Positions 45,601 through 53,512 of a DNA stretch of 64,000 bases are shown here, piece by piece. Both the position numbers and the translations under genes were made by a program. This stretch comes from Paraburkholderia oxyphila NBRC 105797 (GTDB lineage Bacteria > Pseudomonadota > Gammaproteobacteria > Burkholderiales > Burkholderiaceae). Below the pieces are notes generated by a model. It saw only the letters and a list, made by a program, of their open reading frames with translations. It made no database searches and was not told the origin of the DNA. The stretch is from contig NZ_BAYD01000020.1 in the NCBI RefSeq assembly GCF_000685075.1, positions 1 to 64,000 of the forward strand, written 5' to 3'. Numbering within the stretch: the stretch's first letter is position 1; each line of letters begins with the position of its first letter.

Positions 45601-45919
45601 TGCCCGCGTGGTGATCGCGCCAACCCGCATCGCGGCTGGCATTCCGTCAAAGGCGCACAGTGCGGCGGCTCACGGCGTACCGATGGTCACCACCCGGCTG
45701 ATCGCCGAGCAACTCGGTTGGGAGTCTGAAGTGCATTTGCTCGCGGAGGATGAAGCCGATGCGTTCGCGCATGCCTGCGTACGCCTCTACACCGACACGG
45801 GGTTGTGGGAGCTCGTGCGAGCCAACGCGCTTGCGAGGGTCGCCACCGACTGTTCGCCGCTGAAATTCGTTCGAACGGTACGCGAACTGGTTGCCCAGAT
45901 TCCCCGCACGGCTGATTAA
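42620..45919 (+). CDS. Three-module enzyme: methyltransferase-like, GT2 and GT4 domains
   Basis: 1099 aa from GTG 42620. Residues about 1-210: class I SAM methyltransferase fold (IVVELGTHSGNSYSAF, IDLLHIDGLHTYEAV, FHDINVRE). Residues about 255-370: a long charged coiled coil (Glu/Arg/Ala-rich), closed by SMSWRVTAPMRAV, a motif often seen in front of glycosyltransferase modules. Residues about 458-690: GT2 (VSILIVLYNSAELS, FLNNDALLL). Residues about 724-1095: GT4 (VAENLGSGYPRSHELL-like start, FVGAIHEDKSPNADSL donor side). It likely adds two different sugars and may methylate one, with the coiled coil as spacer or oligomer stalk. Cytoplasmic. Confidence 0.85.
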   Translation: MKTSVDQHSLSEIIAELGIEDELLWAPRRLVSPGAWAGHIATAFWLVKAIRPRIVVELGTHSGNSYSAFCQAVSQLGLSTRCFAVDTWQGDEHAGEYGEEVFRDISKFNELHYAGFSKLLRMTFDEARAYFPSKPHGEIDLLHIDGLHTYEAVKHDFDTWVDALSDKAVVLFHDINVRERGFGVWKLWQELSSRYPAFEFDNSEGLGVLCVGKDAAPHVARLLELGAHPETAAKIRTLFAARGEAFRRQVQAIDLDRHATNLTGEIARLAHELQSAQAALAERTHGGQEVEAFNQRIEALTEELARVRDEQVAQASTVAEYEKLASTAKDLEAKMASQRKAYEAQLAAERNEHEVQMHSLLESGLRERDQIAQAFRSSMSWRVTAPMRAVVSRLRGVPSAKPGAHAAPVTQSAAKSSGVVAPDPLASEAKAAMRSGFKVRLDAFLTASGMLRFKRETSPDVSILIVLYNSAELSYACLASIAEVLHDGEIRAEVIILDNGSTDATPQLLDRIEGAKIIRSRENLHFLKGANRAAQEASGKYLLFLNNDALLLPGSLEAAVTLCEANSDIGAVGGRIILPDGTLQEAGSVVWRNGACTGYGRGAAPDAPEFMFRRDVDYCSGAFLLTPRALFEELNRFDERYAPAYYEETDYCLRLWEGGHRIVYDPDVVILHYEFGSSSSSEHALKLQQRNHSIFCERHADWLSNQREVALDKMTWARAARSDKRRVLYIEDRVPAENLGSGYPRSHELLCSLEREGLQITLFPMFHHEQTWPEIRRNIPASIEVMRGCSSTNLAQFLKERAGYYDAIVVCRPHNMEAFLAATRGSNTKWLGDAAVVYDAESLFASRTLLERKLLGEAVPEAEARKLVADEIELTKSAKAIISVSEAEKRQFEAHGVRSVFVLGHSAEAVPTPRPFAERADFLFVGAIHEDKSPNADSLRWFVGEVWPRVVEQLGPDIRLHIVGHNRAPSVLALKSQTVHIVGRVDDLEPYYDGARVVIAPTRIAAGIPSKAHSAAAHGVPMVTTRLIAEQLGWESEVHLLAEDEADAFAHACVRLYTDTGLWELVRANALARVATDCSPLKFVRTVRELVAQIPRTAD

Positions 45920-45946
45920 CAACCCTTTACTTCGGGACGGATTTTC

Positions 45947-48229
45947 ATGATCGAGCCGACTCTTAAACCGGCTAACGACTTGGCTCGCGAAGACGAGTGG
46001 TGGGTCTCCACGGGATCGGACCCATTCTTTCTGCTTGAATTCGGCGCGTCGAGCGTTCCGACGGGTTGGAACCGGGTTCGCCTCGAAGTCGAGGTCGAAA
46101 GCGGAAGTTTCGCGCCTACGTTCTATTTTGACGTGGGCGGTGGCTTCTCGCAGGAACTCATCCACGCGCTGCCGCCTGGCCCGGCCGACACCGAAGGGGT
46201 GTTGCTCGCGGTGCCGGCCAATACGCGCGCGATCCGGCTGGACCCGATGAGTGGCACTGGACGCTTCAAGATCAAGAACCTTTCGTTCCAGCCGGTTTCG
46301 CGCCTGGCGCTTGCCTGGCGGCGCAGCAGGCCGTTGCTCGGAACGCTGCGCAGGAATCCTGACCTGTTTTGGCCTTATGCCGTCCAGGCGGCTCGCCTCG
46401 TCAAGCATCATGGTCTGACGGGCGCTTTGCGTTATGCGCTTCGCGATCGCGGCGGCGAGCTTGGCCAGCGGGCCACGCCGGCGAGCGAATACAAGGACTG
46501 GGTCGCACGATTCGATACGCTGAGCGCGGAGGACAACGCGAAGATCGCCACGCACATCGCCGGATTTTCGCAGCGTCCACTGATTTCCGTGCTGGTGCCG
46601 CTGTACAACACGCCGGAAGCCTTTCTGCGCCACTGCATCGAATCAGTGCGCGAGCAACTTTACGACAATTGGGAACTCTGTCTCGCCGACGACGCTTCGC
46701 CGCAGCCGCACGTGCGTCAAGTTTGTGAGCAGTATGCGCGGCAAGATTCGCGCATCCGCTACGTCCGGCGCGATAGAAACGGCCACATTGCAGAGGCCAC
46801 CAATTCGGCGCTCGAACTGGCGACAGGCGACTTCTCGGCGCTGCTCGATCACGACGATGAACTCGCGCCGCACGCGCTGTACATGGTGGCGGCAGAGCTG
46901 AACGCCCAGCCGGAACTCGATTTCCTCTTCTCCGATGAAGACAAGATCGACGAGGAAGGCAATCGTTACGAACCGTGGTTCAAGTCGGACTGGAACTACG
47001 ACTTGATGCTCTCGCAGAATGCCGTGGTGCATCTCGCCGTGTATCGCACCTCGATACTGAGGGACATCGGCGGTTTTCGCAGCGCATTCAACGGTAGCCA
47101 GGATTACGACGTCACCTTGCGTTTCAGCGAGCGGACTACACCAGAACGCATCCGGCATATTCCATTCATTCTGTACCACTGGCGCGCGATCAGTGGTTCG
47201 GTCGCATTGGCGACGACGGAGAAGCTCTATCCATACGAGGCGGCCGAGCGTGCAATTCGCGAGCACCTCGCGCGTACGGGCCGCAACGCGGTCGTCGAGC
47301 GGCAACAGCATCTGGGCTACTACCGGGTGTCGTGGCCTGTCGTTCAGCCGGAGCCGCAGGTGGCGATCATCATCCCAACGAAGGACAAGGTCGATCTGCT
47401 GCGCGTCGCGGTGAGTTCCATTCTCGAGAAGACGCGGTACAAGAATTACGAAATCGTGATCGTCAACAACAATAGTGTTGAGCCGGACACGATGGCGTAT
47501 TTCGAACGCGTCGCGCGTGAGCCGAACGTACGCGTGATCGACTATGACAAGCCATATAGCTTCGCGGCACTGAACAACTGGGCAGTGACGCAAACCGATG
47601 CGCCGTTGCTCGCATTCGTGAACAACGACATCGAGGTCATCGAGCCGGATTGGCTGGGTGAAATGGTCGGGCATGCGTTGCGGCCGGAAGTGGGTTCTGT
47701 CGGCGCGAAGCTGCTTTATCCGAACGGGACGATTCAGCATGCGGGCGTGGTCGTCGGCATCGGTGGCCTCGCCGGTCATCCGCATGTCGGTGAGCGCGGT
47801 GACACCTTCGGGTATTTTGGCCGGGCTGCCTGTACTCAGCGCTACTCGGCTGTCACTGCGGCGTGCATGGTCATGCGGCGAGAAGTGTTTCTCGAAGTGT
47901 CGGGTTTCGATGAAGTAAACTTTGCGGTTGCATTCAACGATGTCGACTTGGGGCTTCGGCTCGGAAAGGCGCGCTATGCGAACGTATGGACGCCGAAGGC
48001 GATCCTTTACCATCACGAATCGGCGAGCCTCGGACTGCCGACCAACGAGAATCGCCGTCGGCAGTTCATCGAGGAGTGTGACAACTTTCGCCGGATCTGG
48101 GCCGACGTCATAAGGAACGATCCGTTTTACAATCCGAATCTGACCGTGAGCGGCGGCGATTTTCGCCCGAACTTCCCGCCTCGGGCGCGCATACCGTGGA
48201 TCTTGGATCCCGCAAAGCAAGAGACATAA
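45947..48229 (+). CDS. Tandem family 2 glycosyltransferase with N-terminal beta-sandwich-like domain
   Basis: 760 aa. Residues about 1-115 form a separate, beta-rich unit (WWVSTGSDPFFLLEF, RVRLEVEVESGSFAPTFYF) that could bind sugar. Then two GT2 domains: the first from about 210 (LISVLVPLYNTPEAFL) with LLDHDDEL, the second from about 469 (VAIIIPTKDKVDLL) with FVNNDIEV. Paralogue of the 693-aa enzyme at 38887; both keep DEDKID and YHHES elements. Last gene of the G+C-rich part of the O-antigen operon; an IS relic follows. Confidence 0.87.
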   Translation: MIEPTLKPANDLAREDEWWVSTGSDPFFLLEFGASSVPTGWNRVRLEVEVESGSFAPTFYFDVGGGFSQELIHALPPGPADTEGVLLAVPANTRAIRLDPMSGTGRFKIKNLSFQPVSRLALAWRRSRPLLGTLRRNPDLFWPYAVQAARLVKHHGLTGALRYALRDRGGELGQRATPASEYKDWVARFDTLSAEDNAKIATHIAGFSQRPLISVLVPLYNTPEAFLRHCIESVREQLYDNWELCLADDASPQPHVRQVCEQYARQDSRIRYVRRDRNGHIAEATNSALELATGDFSALLDHDDELAPHALYMVAAELNAQPELDFLFSDEDKIDEEGNRYEPWFKSDWNYDLMLSQNAVVHLAVYRTSILRDIGGFRSAFNGSQDYDVTLRFSERTTPERIRHIPFILYHWRAISGSVALATTEKLYPYEAAERAIREHLARTGRNAVVERQQHLGYYRVSWPVVQPEPQVAIIIPTKDKVDLLRVAVSSILEKTRYKNYEIVIVNNNSVEPDTMAYFERVAREPNVRVIDYDKPYSFAALNNWAVTQTDAPLLAFVNNDIEVIEPDWLGEMVGHALRPEVGSVGAKLLYPNGTIQHAGVVVGIGGLAGHPHVGERGDTFGYFGRAACTQRYSAVTAACMVMRREVFLEVSGFDEVNFAVAFNDVDLGLRLGKARYANVWTPKAILYHHESASLGLPTNENRRRQFIEECDNFRRIWADVIRNDPFYNPNLTVSGGDFRPNFPPRARIPWILDPAKQET

Positions 48230-48424
48230 TCGGTGTCCATGCGTTGAGTGCGTACTGATAGCGTGCGGCCTCCCTGTAGTAAATGTCCGGTAAAGAAGAT
48301 GAGTCTGGAGAGGGCCATGCGGTGCTCGTTGTGCAGGCCATACGCGGAACGCACGGGTGGCTGAGCGCATCCCGGAAGCTCGGGGGGGCGGTTCCACTGG
48401 TCTCCCGTAAGTAGTCGGTGAAAA

Positions 48425-48558
48425 GCGCAGTTCGATGAAGGCGTACTTCACGTCGACTCCTTCGCGAAGTATGCGCAAGCCTCTTTTAGGATGTCACGCT
48501 TCATCTTCAGGAGTGCCACTTCGGCGGCTAAACTCGCACGATGCTGTGCTTCAAATCG
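48425..48558 (-). pseudogene. IS3-family transposase relic (OrfA end and OrfB start)
   Basis: Read on the minus strand, 48558-48448 encodes a 36-residue C-terminal piece of an IS3 OrfA, with VALLKMKRDILKEACAYFAK and a stop at 48448-48450. The GTG of OrfB overlaps it (48451) and gives VKYAFIEL before the similarity ends. The -1-overlapping OrfA/OrfB layout is the IS3 arrangement. Everything else of the element is gone or unrecognisable. Confidence 0.75.
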
Positions 48559-49080
48559 CTGCGAGCGATAATATCAACGCTTTATTCTGAGAGTGGCGCT
48601 TATTTTGACGAGCGCCATTTTCACATTGTGAATCTCGAGTTTTTGGGCCCTGATGGTTTTATCAAGATTCTCAGGGTCGACTCGGCACCTTTGGTGATAG
48701 TTCTTCACCGATGCACGGTAGGGAGTATCGGGATCGATCAGCTTTCCTGCAACATTTGCCCGTATCCCCACTAGCGCGTCTGAGAGGTGCGACGCTGAAA
48801 TTCAGGGTGGGAGTGGTGGATGTAGTCCATTCAATATGCATAGTCCATTGCGCGTTCGCCAAATCGCGATGGCGTCGGGCCTCGAATGCCATCGCAGTCA
48901 TGGAGAGAGGTCACCCGGATGGATGCGTACTTGTGGCAAAGTGACAACCCCCGAAGACTGCTGTGCCTATTCGTAAATGAAGTGACGATGGGAGCGCATC
49001 GCTTTTGCTACGGCCACTTTGGCGCGGTTCAGCGCCGCCCGGTCATTGCGATGTGTAGCGTAACCACGAGATTGCGATGG

Positions 49081-49108
49081 TTGGCTGTAACAGAACGCAG
49101 CATATAAT
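49081..49108 (+). promoter_or_regulatory. Candidate promoter of the RgpF-like operon
   Basis: TTGGCT (49081-49086), 16-base spacer, perfect TATAAT (49103-49108), about 160 bases before the start codon. It would give the transferred block its own promoter. Confidence 0.5.
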
Positions 49109-49271
49109 GTCACAGAGTTGGGCTGGGGCGCTATGTCAGCTGGATGATCTGCACGAAGTAGTCAAACATCCTGCTTATCAGGGCTCGATGTGTGCCTTGA
49201 GCCCCGCCTTTTCTGGGCGCAGATCTTCTTGTTGAAGATTGCGTGAGTTGAGTTGAATTGAGGAATTGACA

Positions 49272-50480
49272 ATGTTGGATATTCAGAGCCCGCATCCTAT
49301 GGTTGATCTGGAGTGGATTCGGATGCAATGCGGTCAGCCGGATATGAGTGTTGCGGAATGCATGGCAGCTCAAGAATCCGTCGGGCCGAATATCCTTTTC
49401 GACACGAAGTTCTATCGACGGACCTATGGGGACGAAATTCCCAGCGGGATGACGTGCCTTGAGCATTTTTGTCGGCAATCGCAAGACGCTCCTCGTAACC
49501 CTAATGCGCTTTTTTCAACGAAGCAGTGGCATGAGACCATAAGTTGGAGCCTCGATAACCCAAAAGATTGGAAGGCCGCTCTTTTTCGGACGCTTGGAAA
49601 GGAGGCCGTATTTTCTCGGAGAGAGATGGCTCGTCATGTTGAAGGACAGGTTGTTGTCGGCGACGAGGAGTTAGGTAAGCGGCCAGTCCCTGGGCAGGAT
49701 ATTTGTCTGTTCGTTCATTATGATAAGGATGATGCCGTCCAGCAATACGTGCTCGATTATCTCGACGAATTCAAACAACGAAATGTCAGCGTTGTTTTTT
49801 TGACCAATAGTTCGAGGCTGCGTCCAGCCGCTCAGGAGAGCTTGCGCGGACGAGTGTGGCGCGTCGTGAACAGCGTTAATCATGCGCGCGATTTCGGACT
49901 GTACTATGCTGGAGTGCGACTGCTCGGGAAAGAATTCACGGAAAATGCCGTTATTCTTGCTAACGACAGTGTTGTTGGTACGTTGAACAGTCTCGATCCA
50001 CTATTTGAAGCAGCGCGTTCTGGGCAGTACGACATTGTTGGGGCCGTCGATTGCCTGCTGCACGATTGGCACCTTCAGTCTTTCTACCTCCACTGTGGCA
50101 TTAATCTGGTGAATTCCGATGTGTGGAGTGGGTTCTGGGATGCTTATCGGCCACATTTCGACAAATGGTGCGTGATTAACAGTCAGGAATTTGGGTTTTC
50201 GCGCTGGATGGTTCGTCATGGAGTGAAGATGAAAGCCATCTGGGAATATAAAGATATCCTTGAGGCGGCGGATCCAGATTCAGCGTCGGAGTGGCGAAAA
50301 GAAATTGTAAAGAATGGTGGGATTACGAATCCAACCGTGGAATTTTGGGACGTCATGCTTGAAAAGAATTTTCCTTTTTTCAAGAGGTCTATTTTCACAA
50401 CAGAACTCGCAGCAGGAAATATGTCGCATCTTTGCAATGTCTTGAGTGATCTTGCGTTGCGTGGTCAACGCAGTTCGTGA
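49272..50480 (+). CDS. RgpF-like (rhamnan synthesis protein F) glycosyltransferase
   Basis: 402 aa from ATG 49272, with GAGGAA 7 bases upstream. The core FVHYDKDDAVQQYVLDYLDEF and FGLYYAGVRLL...ILANDSV match the RgpF family, which works in rhamnose-rich polysaccharide synthesis. The first 90 residues carry a copy of the FDxxFYxxxYxD...GxxxLEHF...PNxLF module seen also in the next gene. More A+T-rich and with different codon use than the genes before 48.2 kb, so probably transferred. Confidence 0.82.
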   Translation: MLDIQSPHPMVDLEWIRMQCGQPDMSVAECMAAQESVGPNILFDTKFYRRTYGDEIPSGMTCLEHFCRQSQDAPRNPNALFSTKQWHETISWSLDNPKDWKAALFRTLGKEAVFSRREMARHVEGQVVVGDEELGKRPVPGQDICLFVHYDKDDAVQQYVLDYLDEFKQRNVSVVFLTNSSRLRPAAQESLRGRVWRVVNSVNHARDFGLYYAGVRLLGKEFTENAVILANDSVVGTLNSLDPLFEAARSGQYDIVGAVDCLLHDWHLQSFYLHCGINLVNSDVWSGFWDAYRPHFDKWCVINSQEFGFSRWMVRHGVKMKAIWEYKDILEAADPDSASEWRKEIVKNGGITNPTVEFWDVMLEKNFPFFKRSIFTTELAAGNMSHLCNVLSDLALRGQRSS

Positions 50481-50621
50481 ATCTATTGAGCATGTTTTGT
50501 GCCCGATGGCCGCCTTTCGGCGGCATATCGTCAAGATATTACGACTCGTGGGTAAGTATCAGTGGCAGCACGGAGGGTAATTCTCTCGGGCAACCTTGCT
50601 GTTGGTTGGGATTTTACGAAA

Positions 50622-53384
50622 ATGGACCGAAAAGTGTCTGAGATGGAAGAACTGGTATCGGATTTGCGAAGGGTCTCTGATTCACAACTTCAGACGATTC
50701 GGCAGTTGGAAGCTGAGCGTGGTGAATTGGCAGTTCGAATTCATATGCTCGAATCGAGCACCTTCTGGCGCATGACCGGTCCGCTGCGGCGGACCGCGAG
50801 CCGTATGTCACCCAATGTTGTTTTTGCGCTTCGGCGTACGGCCAAGCTGATCTGGTGGACCATTACACCCCATCGGATACCTGCACGATTGCGTTTCATT
50901 GCTGCCCGACGAAAAGGCATCGCGGAGAGCTTGGCACGCGTTAGCGCGGTTGACAATATCTTGCCACGACAGTCGCAAAACGTCAGTCCAGCAGGGCTCG
51001 AGTCGCACTTCGATGGCAAGTGGTATATCGCTGAATATCCTGAGGTTGTGGCGTCGGGTATGGACCCGTTGCAGCACTACTTGGCCCACGGGTGGAGGGA
51101 GGGAAAGAATCCGAATCCACTGTTCGATGTGCGATGGTATCTAGAGAGCAATCCGTCACTACGGGAGCAATGTATCGAGCCGCTCGGGCATTTCCTTTCA
51201 GTGGCGGCAGGGGCCGTTGCACCTTGCACCGGAAATTCGTTGCGAGGCTGGCCCCTTTCAGCGGACAGATTTGGCCAAGTCCCAGAGCAGTTCCCTGCGC
51301 ACTACGGACCTGTTGGTCGAATCGTCGCGCATGGAATCCCTGATGAAGTCTTTCTTAGCCAGTTGGATGACGTTGATGTTGTATCGTTCGACATTTTTGA
51401 CACCGCATTGGTGAGAAAGGTCGCCCATCCGACTTCGGTGTTCGACCTCCTTCAATTCCGTTTCCCTCATCTTCGCACGAGTGAGAATTTTGGGGTCGCC
51501 GACGTGCGGTTCTGGGCGGAGCGAGAGGCGCGAGAGCGGGCGCAGCGTTTGCAAGGCACTGTTGAAATTGGTATCGACGATATCTATGCCGTTCTTGGCG
51601 AAGCTCTTTCGATCAAAGGCGCTGAGTTGAATGCTTTGAGGGACGCTGAGCTCGATATTGAACGCAGCGTTCTCGTTGCCAATCCAAAAGTGTTGGGTTG
51701 GTATAGTGAAGCGAAGAGGGCGGGCAAGCGTGTCATCTTCGTAAGCGACATGTACTTGCCGTCGGAGTTTTTGGCAAGCGTGCTCGTGAACCAGGGTTTC
51801 GAAGGTGCACAAGTTTATGTTTCTTGCGAATACGGTGTCGGCAAGGGGCAACGGCAGCTATTCGAAAAGGTACGCCTTGCATGGGGCATACCGGCACAAA
51901 AATTTCTGCACACCGGCGACAATTTTCATTCGGACAAGGTATCTGCCGAAGCGATGGGTTGGCGTGCGATTCATTTCGTCGAAGCTGCGAACGTTCAGCC
52001 TTACGCGCAGCAACTGATTGATACCACCGGTATTAATATCGGAAATCCATCGGTCTCTATTGGGCTCGGTTTGTCGCATGCTCACCGACTCGGTGTAGAG
52101 GCTTCTAACGACGGTGCGTCGGAGAAACTGGCGAAGCATATCGGCTATGAAATTCTCGGACCGACCATACTTGGTTTTACAGGCTGGCTGGGTGCGCGGG
52201 CGAAGCGGGCTGGTCTAAGTAAAATTCTATTTCTCGCACGGGATGGTTGGTTACCGGCAAAAACTTACGAACGTATACAAAGTCACGCCGGATTGTCCGC
52301 CGAAGGGCACTATGTTTTGGCGTCAAGACGCCTACTCTATAGCAATAATCTGCGTCCAGGGAGGGACGTTGCTAATGCCATACGCAGCATTGGTTATTCG
52401 AAAGGAACGACGCTTGCCGAATATCTCGATATTTTTCATGTTACGGCGGATGAGGCGCAAAGGTGCGGTGCTTCGATCGGCATCAGCGACGTCCATGCAC
52501 CAATTGAACGCAGTTTTGGTGCAGATCTGAACTATAGAGAAGTTCAGGCAAAGCTGGCTGATCTGATCAAGGCCATGGCTCCGATCGTTCTTGAGAGAGC
52601 GGGTGAGCGCAGGGCTGCTCTGCGCGACTACTACGAAGGTGTCGCGGGTTTGCGTGGTACGGGAAAGGTTGGTTTAGTTGACTTTGGGTGGGCGGGCAGT
52701 CTGTTGGAGCCGCTAGAGGCTATTCTGAAAGAGATTGATCCTGCGTTGCAGGTCAGTGCCTATTTTTTTGGCCTTAACACACGTTCGAATTCGGTGATCC
52801 CGGGTTCGATAAACGCGAGTAGTTATTTCTTCGATCGCAAAGATTGTGCACAACCACAATCGCCTCTTGTACTGCCGAACATGGCTCGGCCGCAGGATGT
52901 GGTCGGCGCATCACTTTCGCTGCTGGAAGTGCTTGTGAGTGCAAACAATACGACGGTTGTGGATCTGAGCACATCTTCGAATGGAAAGGGGTTTTCTGTG
53001 ACTTACGCCGAAGATTCCTATAGCCCGGCCCAACGTAGATTCTTGGAGACCGCACACGAGGCATGCCTGCGCTTCGTGGACGATGCGTTGCCGTTCCTGC
53101 CACGAAACGCGGAACTTTGGGATCTAAAGCCGTTGATCGCGCAGGGATGGCAACGCTTGCTGTCTAGTCCGGAAAGTAGCGAGGCTGCCTATCTTGGCGC
53201 ATTTCCGCATCGCGTTGACGCGAGCGGTCATGCTGCAAACACGACGCTAGTCAGTTTGCCGGATCCTGGGGCCGGGGCAGAGTCCCTGTGGGATGAGTTT
53301 CAACGCGCTATGTGGCCAGCCGGATGGTTTGCGCTACTCGATCCCGCAGCGCGAGCAACGATGTTGGGCAGTTGGCGAAAGTGA
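50622..53384 (+). CDS. Large HAD-domain polysaccharide-locus protein (COG5610-like)
   Basis: 920 aa from ATG 50622; GTG 50562 would add 20 residues and neither start has a strong ribosome site. Order: coiled coil (3-45) ending in TFWRMTGPLRRTA; a FDGKWYIAEYPEV...LFDVRWYLESNPS module (about 130-192); a HAD-type phosphatase domain starting at about 252 with motif I SFDIFDT (D257, D260), VSDMYLP, and HTGDNFHSD; then about 450 residues with LFLARDGWLPAKTYE and VGLVDFGWAGS, found with this HAD type in O-antigen and capsule loci. The enzyme's substrate is unknown; a phosphosugar or phosphoglycan is likely. A terminator follows at 53391. Confidence 0.75.
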   Translation: MDRKVSEMEELVSDLRRVSDSQLQTIRQLEAERGELAVRIHMLESSTFWRMTGPLRRTASRMSPNVVFALRRTAKLIWWTITPHRIPARLRFIAARRKGIAESLARVSAVDNILPRQSQNVSPAGLESHFDGKWYIAEYPEVVASGMDPLQHYLAHGWREGKNPNPLFDVRWYLESNPSLREQCIEPLGHFLSVAAGAVAPCTGNSLRGWPLSADRFGQVPEQFPAHYGPVGRIVAHGIPDEVFLSQLDDVDVVSFDIFDTALVRKVAHPTSVFDLLQFRFPHLRTSENFGVADVRFWAEREARERAQRLQGTVEIGIDDIYAVLGEALSIKGAELNALRDAELDIERSVLVANPKVLGWYSEAKRAGKRVIFVSDMYLPSEFLASVLVNQGFEGAQVYVSCEYGVGKGQRQLFEKVRLAWGIPAQKFLHTGDNFHSDKVSAEAMGWRAIHFVEAANVQPYAQQLIDTTGINIGNPSVSIGLGLSHAHRLGVEASNDGASEKLAKHIGYEILGPTILGFTGWLGARAKRAGLSKILFLARDGWLPAKTYERIQSHAGLSAEGHYVLASRRLLYSNNLRPGRDVANAIRSIGYSKGTTLAEYLDIFHVTADEAQRCGASIGISDVHAPIERSFGADLNYREVQAKLADLIKAMAPIVLERAGERRAALRDYYEGVAGLRGTGKVGLVDFGWAGSLLEPLEAILKEIDPALQVSAYFFGLNTRSNSVIPGSINASSYFFDRKDCAQPQSPLVLPNMARPQDVVGASLSLLEVLVSANNTTVVDLSTSSNGKGFSVTYAEDSYSPAQRRFLETAHEACLRFVDDALPFLPRNAELWDLKPLIAQGWQRLLSSPESSEAAYLGAFPHRVDASGHAANTTLVSLPDPGAGAESLWDEFQRAMWPAGWFALLDPAARATMLGSWRK

Positions 53385-53390
53385 GGGACC

Positions 53391-53419
53391 GGGCTCGAAG
53401 GACTCGAGCCCCGTTTTTT
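53391..53419 (+). terminator. Intrinsic terminator after the HAD-domain gene
   Basis: Stem GGGCTCGA (53391-53398) and TCGAGCCC (53404-53411), 5-base loop, then a run of six T. It ends the RgpF-like / HAD transcript only a few bases past the stop. Confidence 0.88.
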
Positions 53420-53512
53420 CAGCACTGACCCGAAGGGGAAAGTGCGAGAGAAGTCCTTTGGCTGATGCGGCAGCCACACTTATCGTTCTGACCGAGTGTG
53501 GCGTAATTTGAA

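Larger units (their letters stand above)
48230..49271. other. Junction region with IS relic and candidate promoter
   Basis: About 1 kb between the 760-aa glycosyltransferase and the RgpF-like gene. It contains an IS3-family fragment (48425-48558, minus strand) and a candidate promoter at 49081-49108. Base composition drops from here on. Several short frames (for example 48541-48774) show no family traits. It reads as a scar of past insertion and recombination. Confidence 0.6.

Noticed and set aside
46643..48478. 611-residue minus-strand frame
   Set aside because: Most of it is antisense to the 760-aa glycosyltransferase; only its first residues, from the IS3 OrfB start, are meaningful.
48541..48774. 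77-residue plus-strand frame in the junction region
   Set aside because: No ribosome site, no recognisable family; overlaps the IS3 relic on the other strand.
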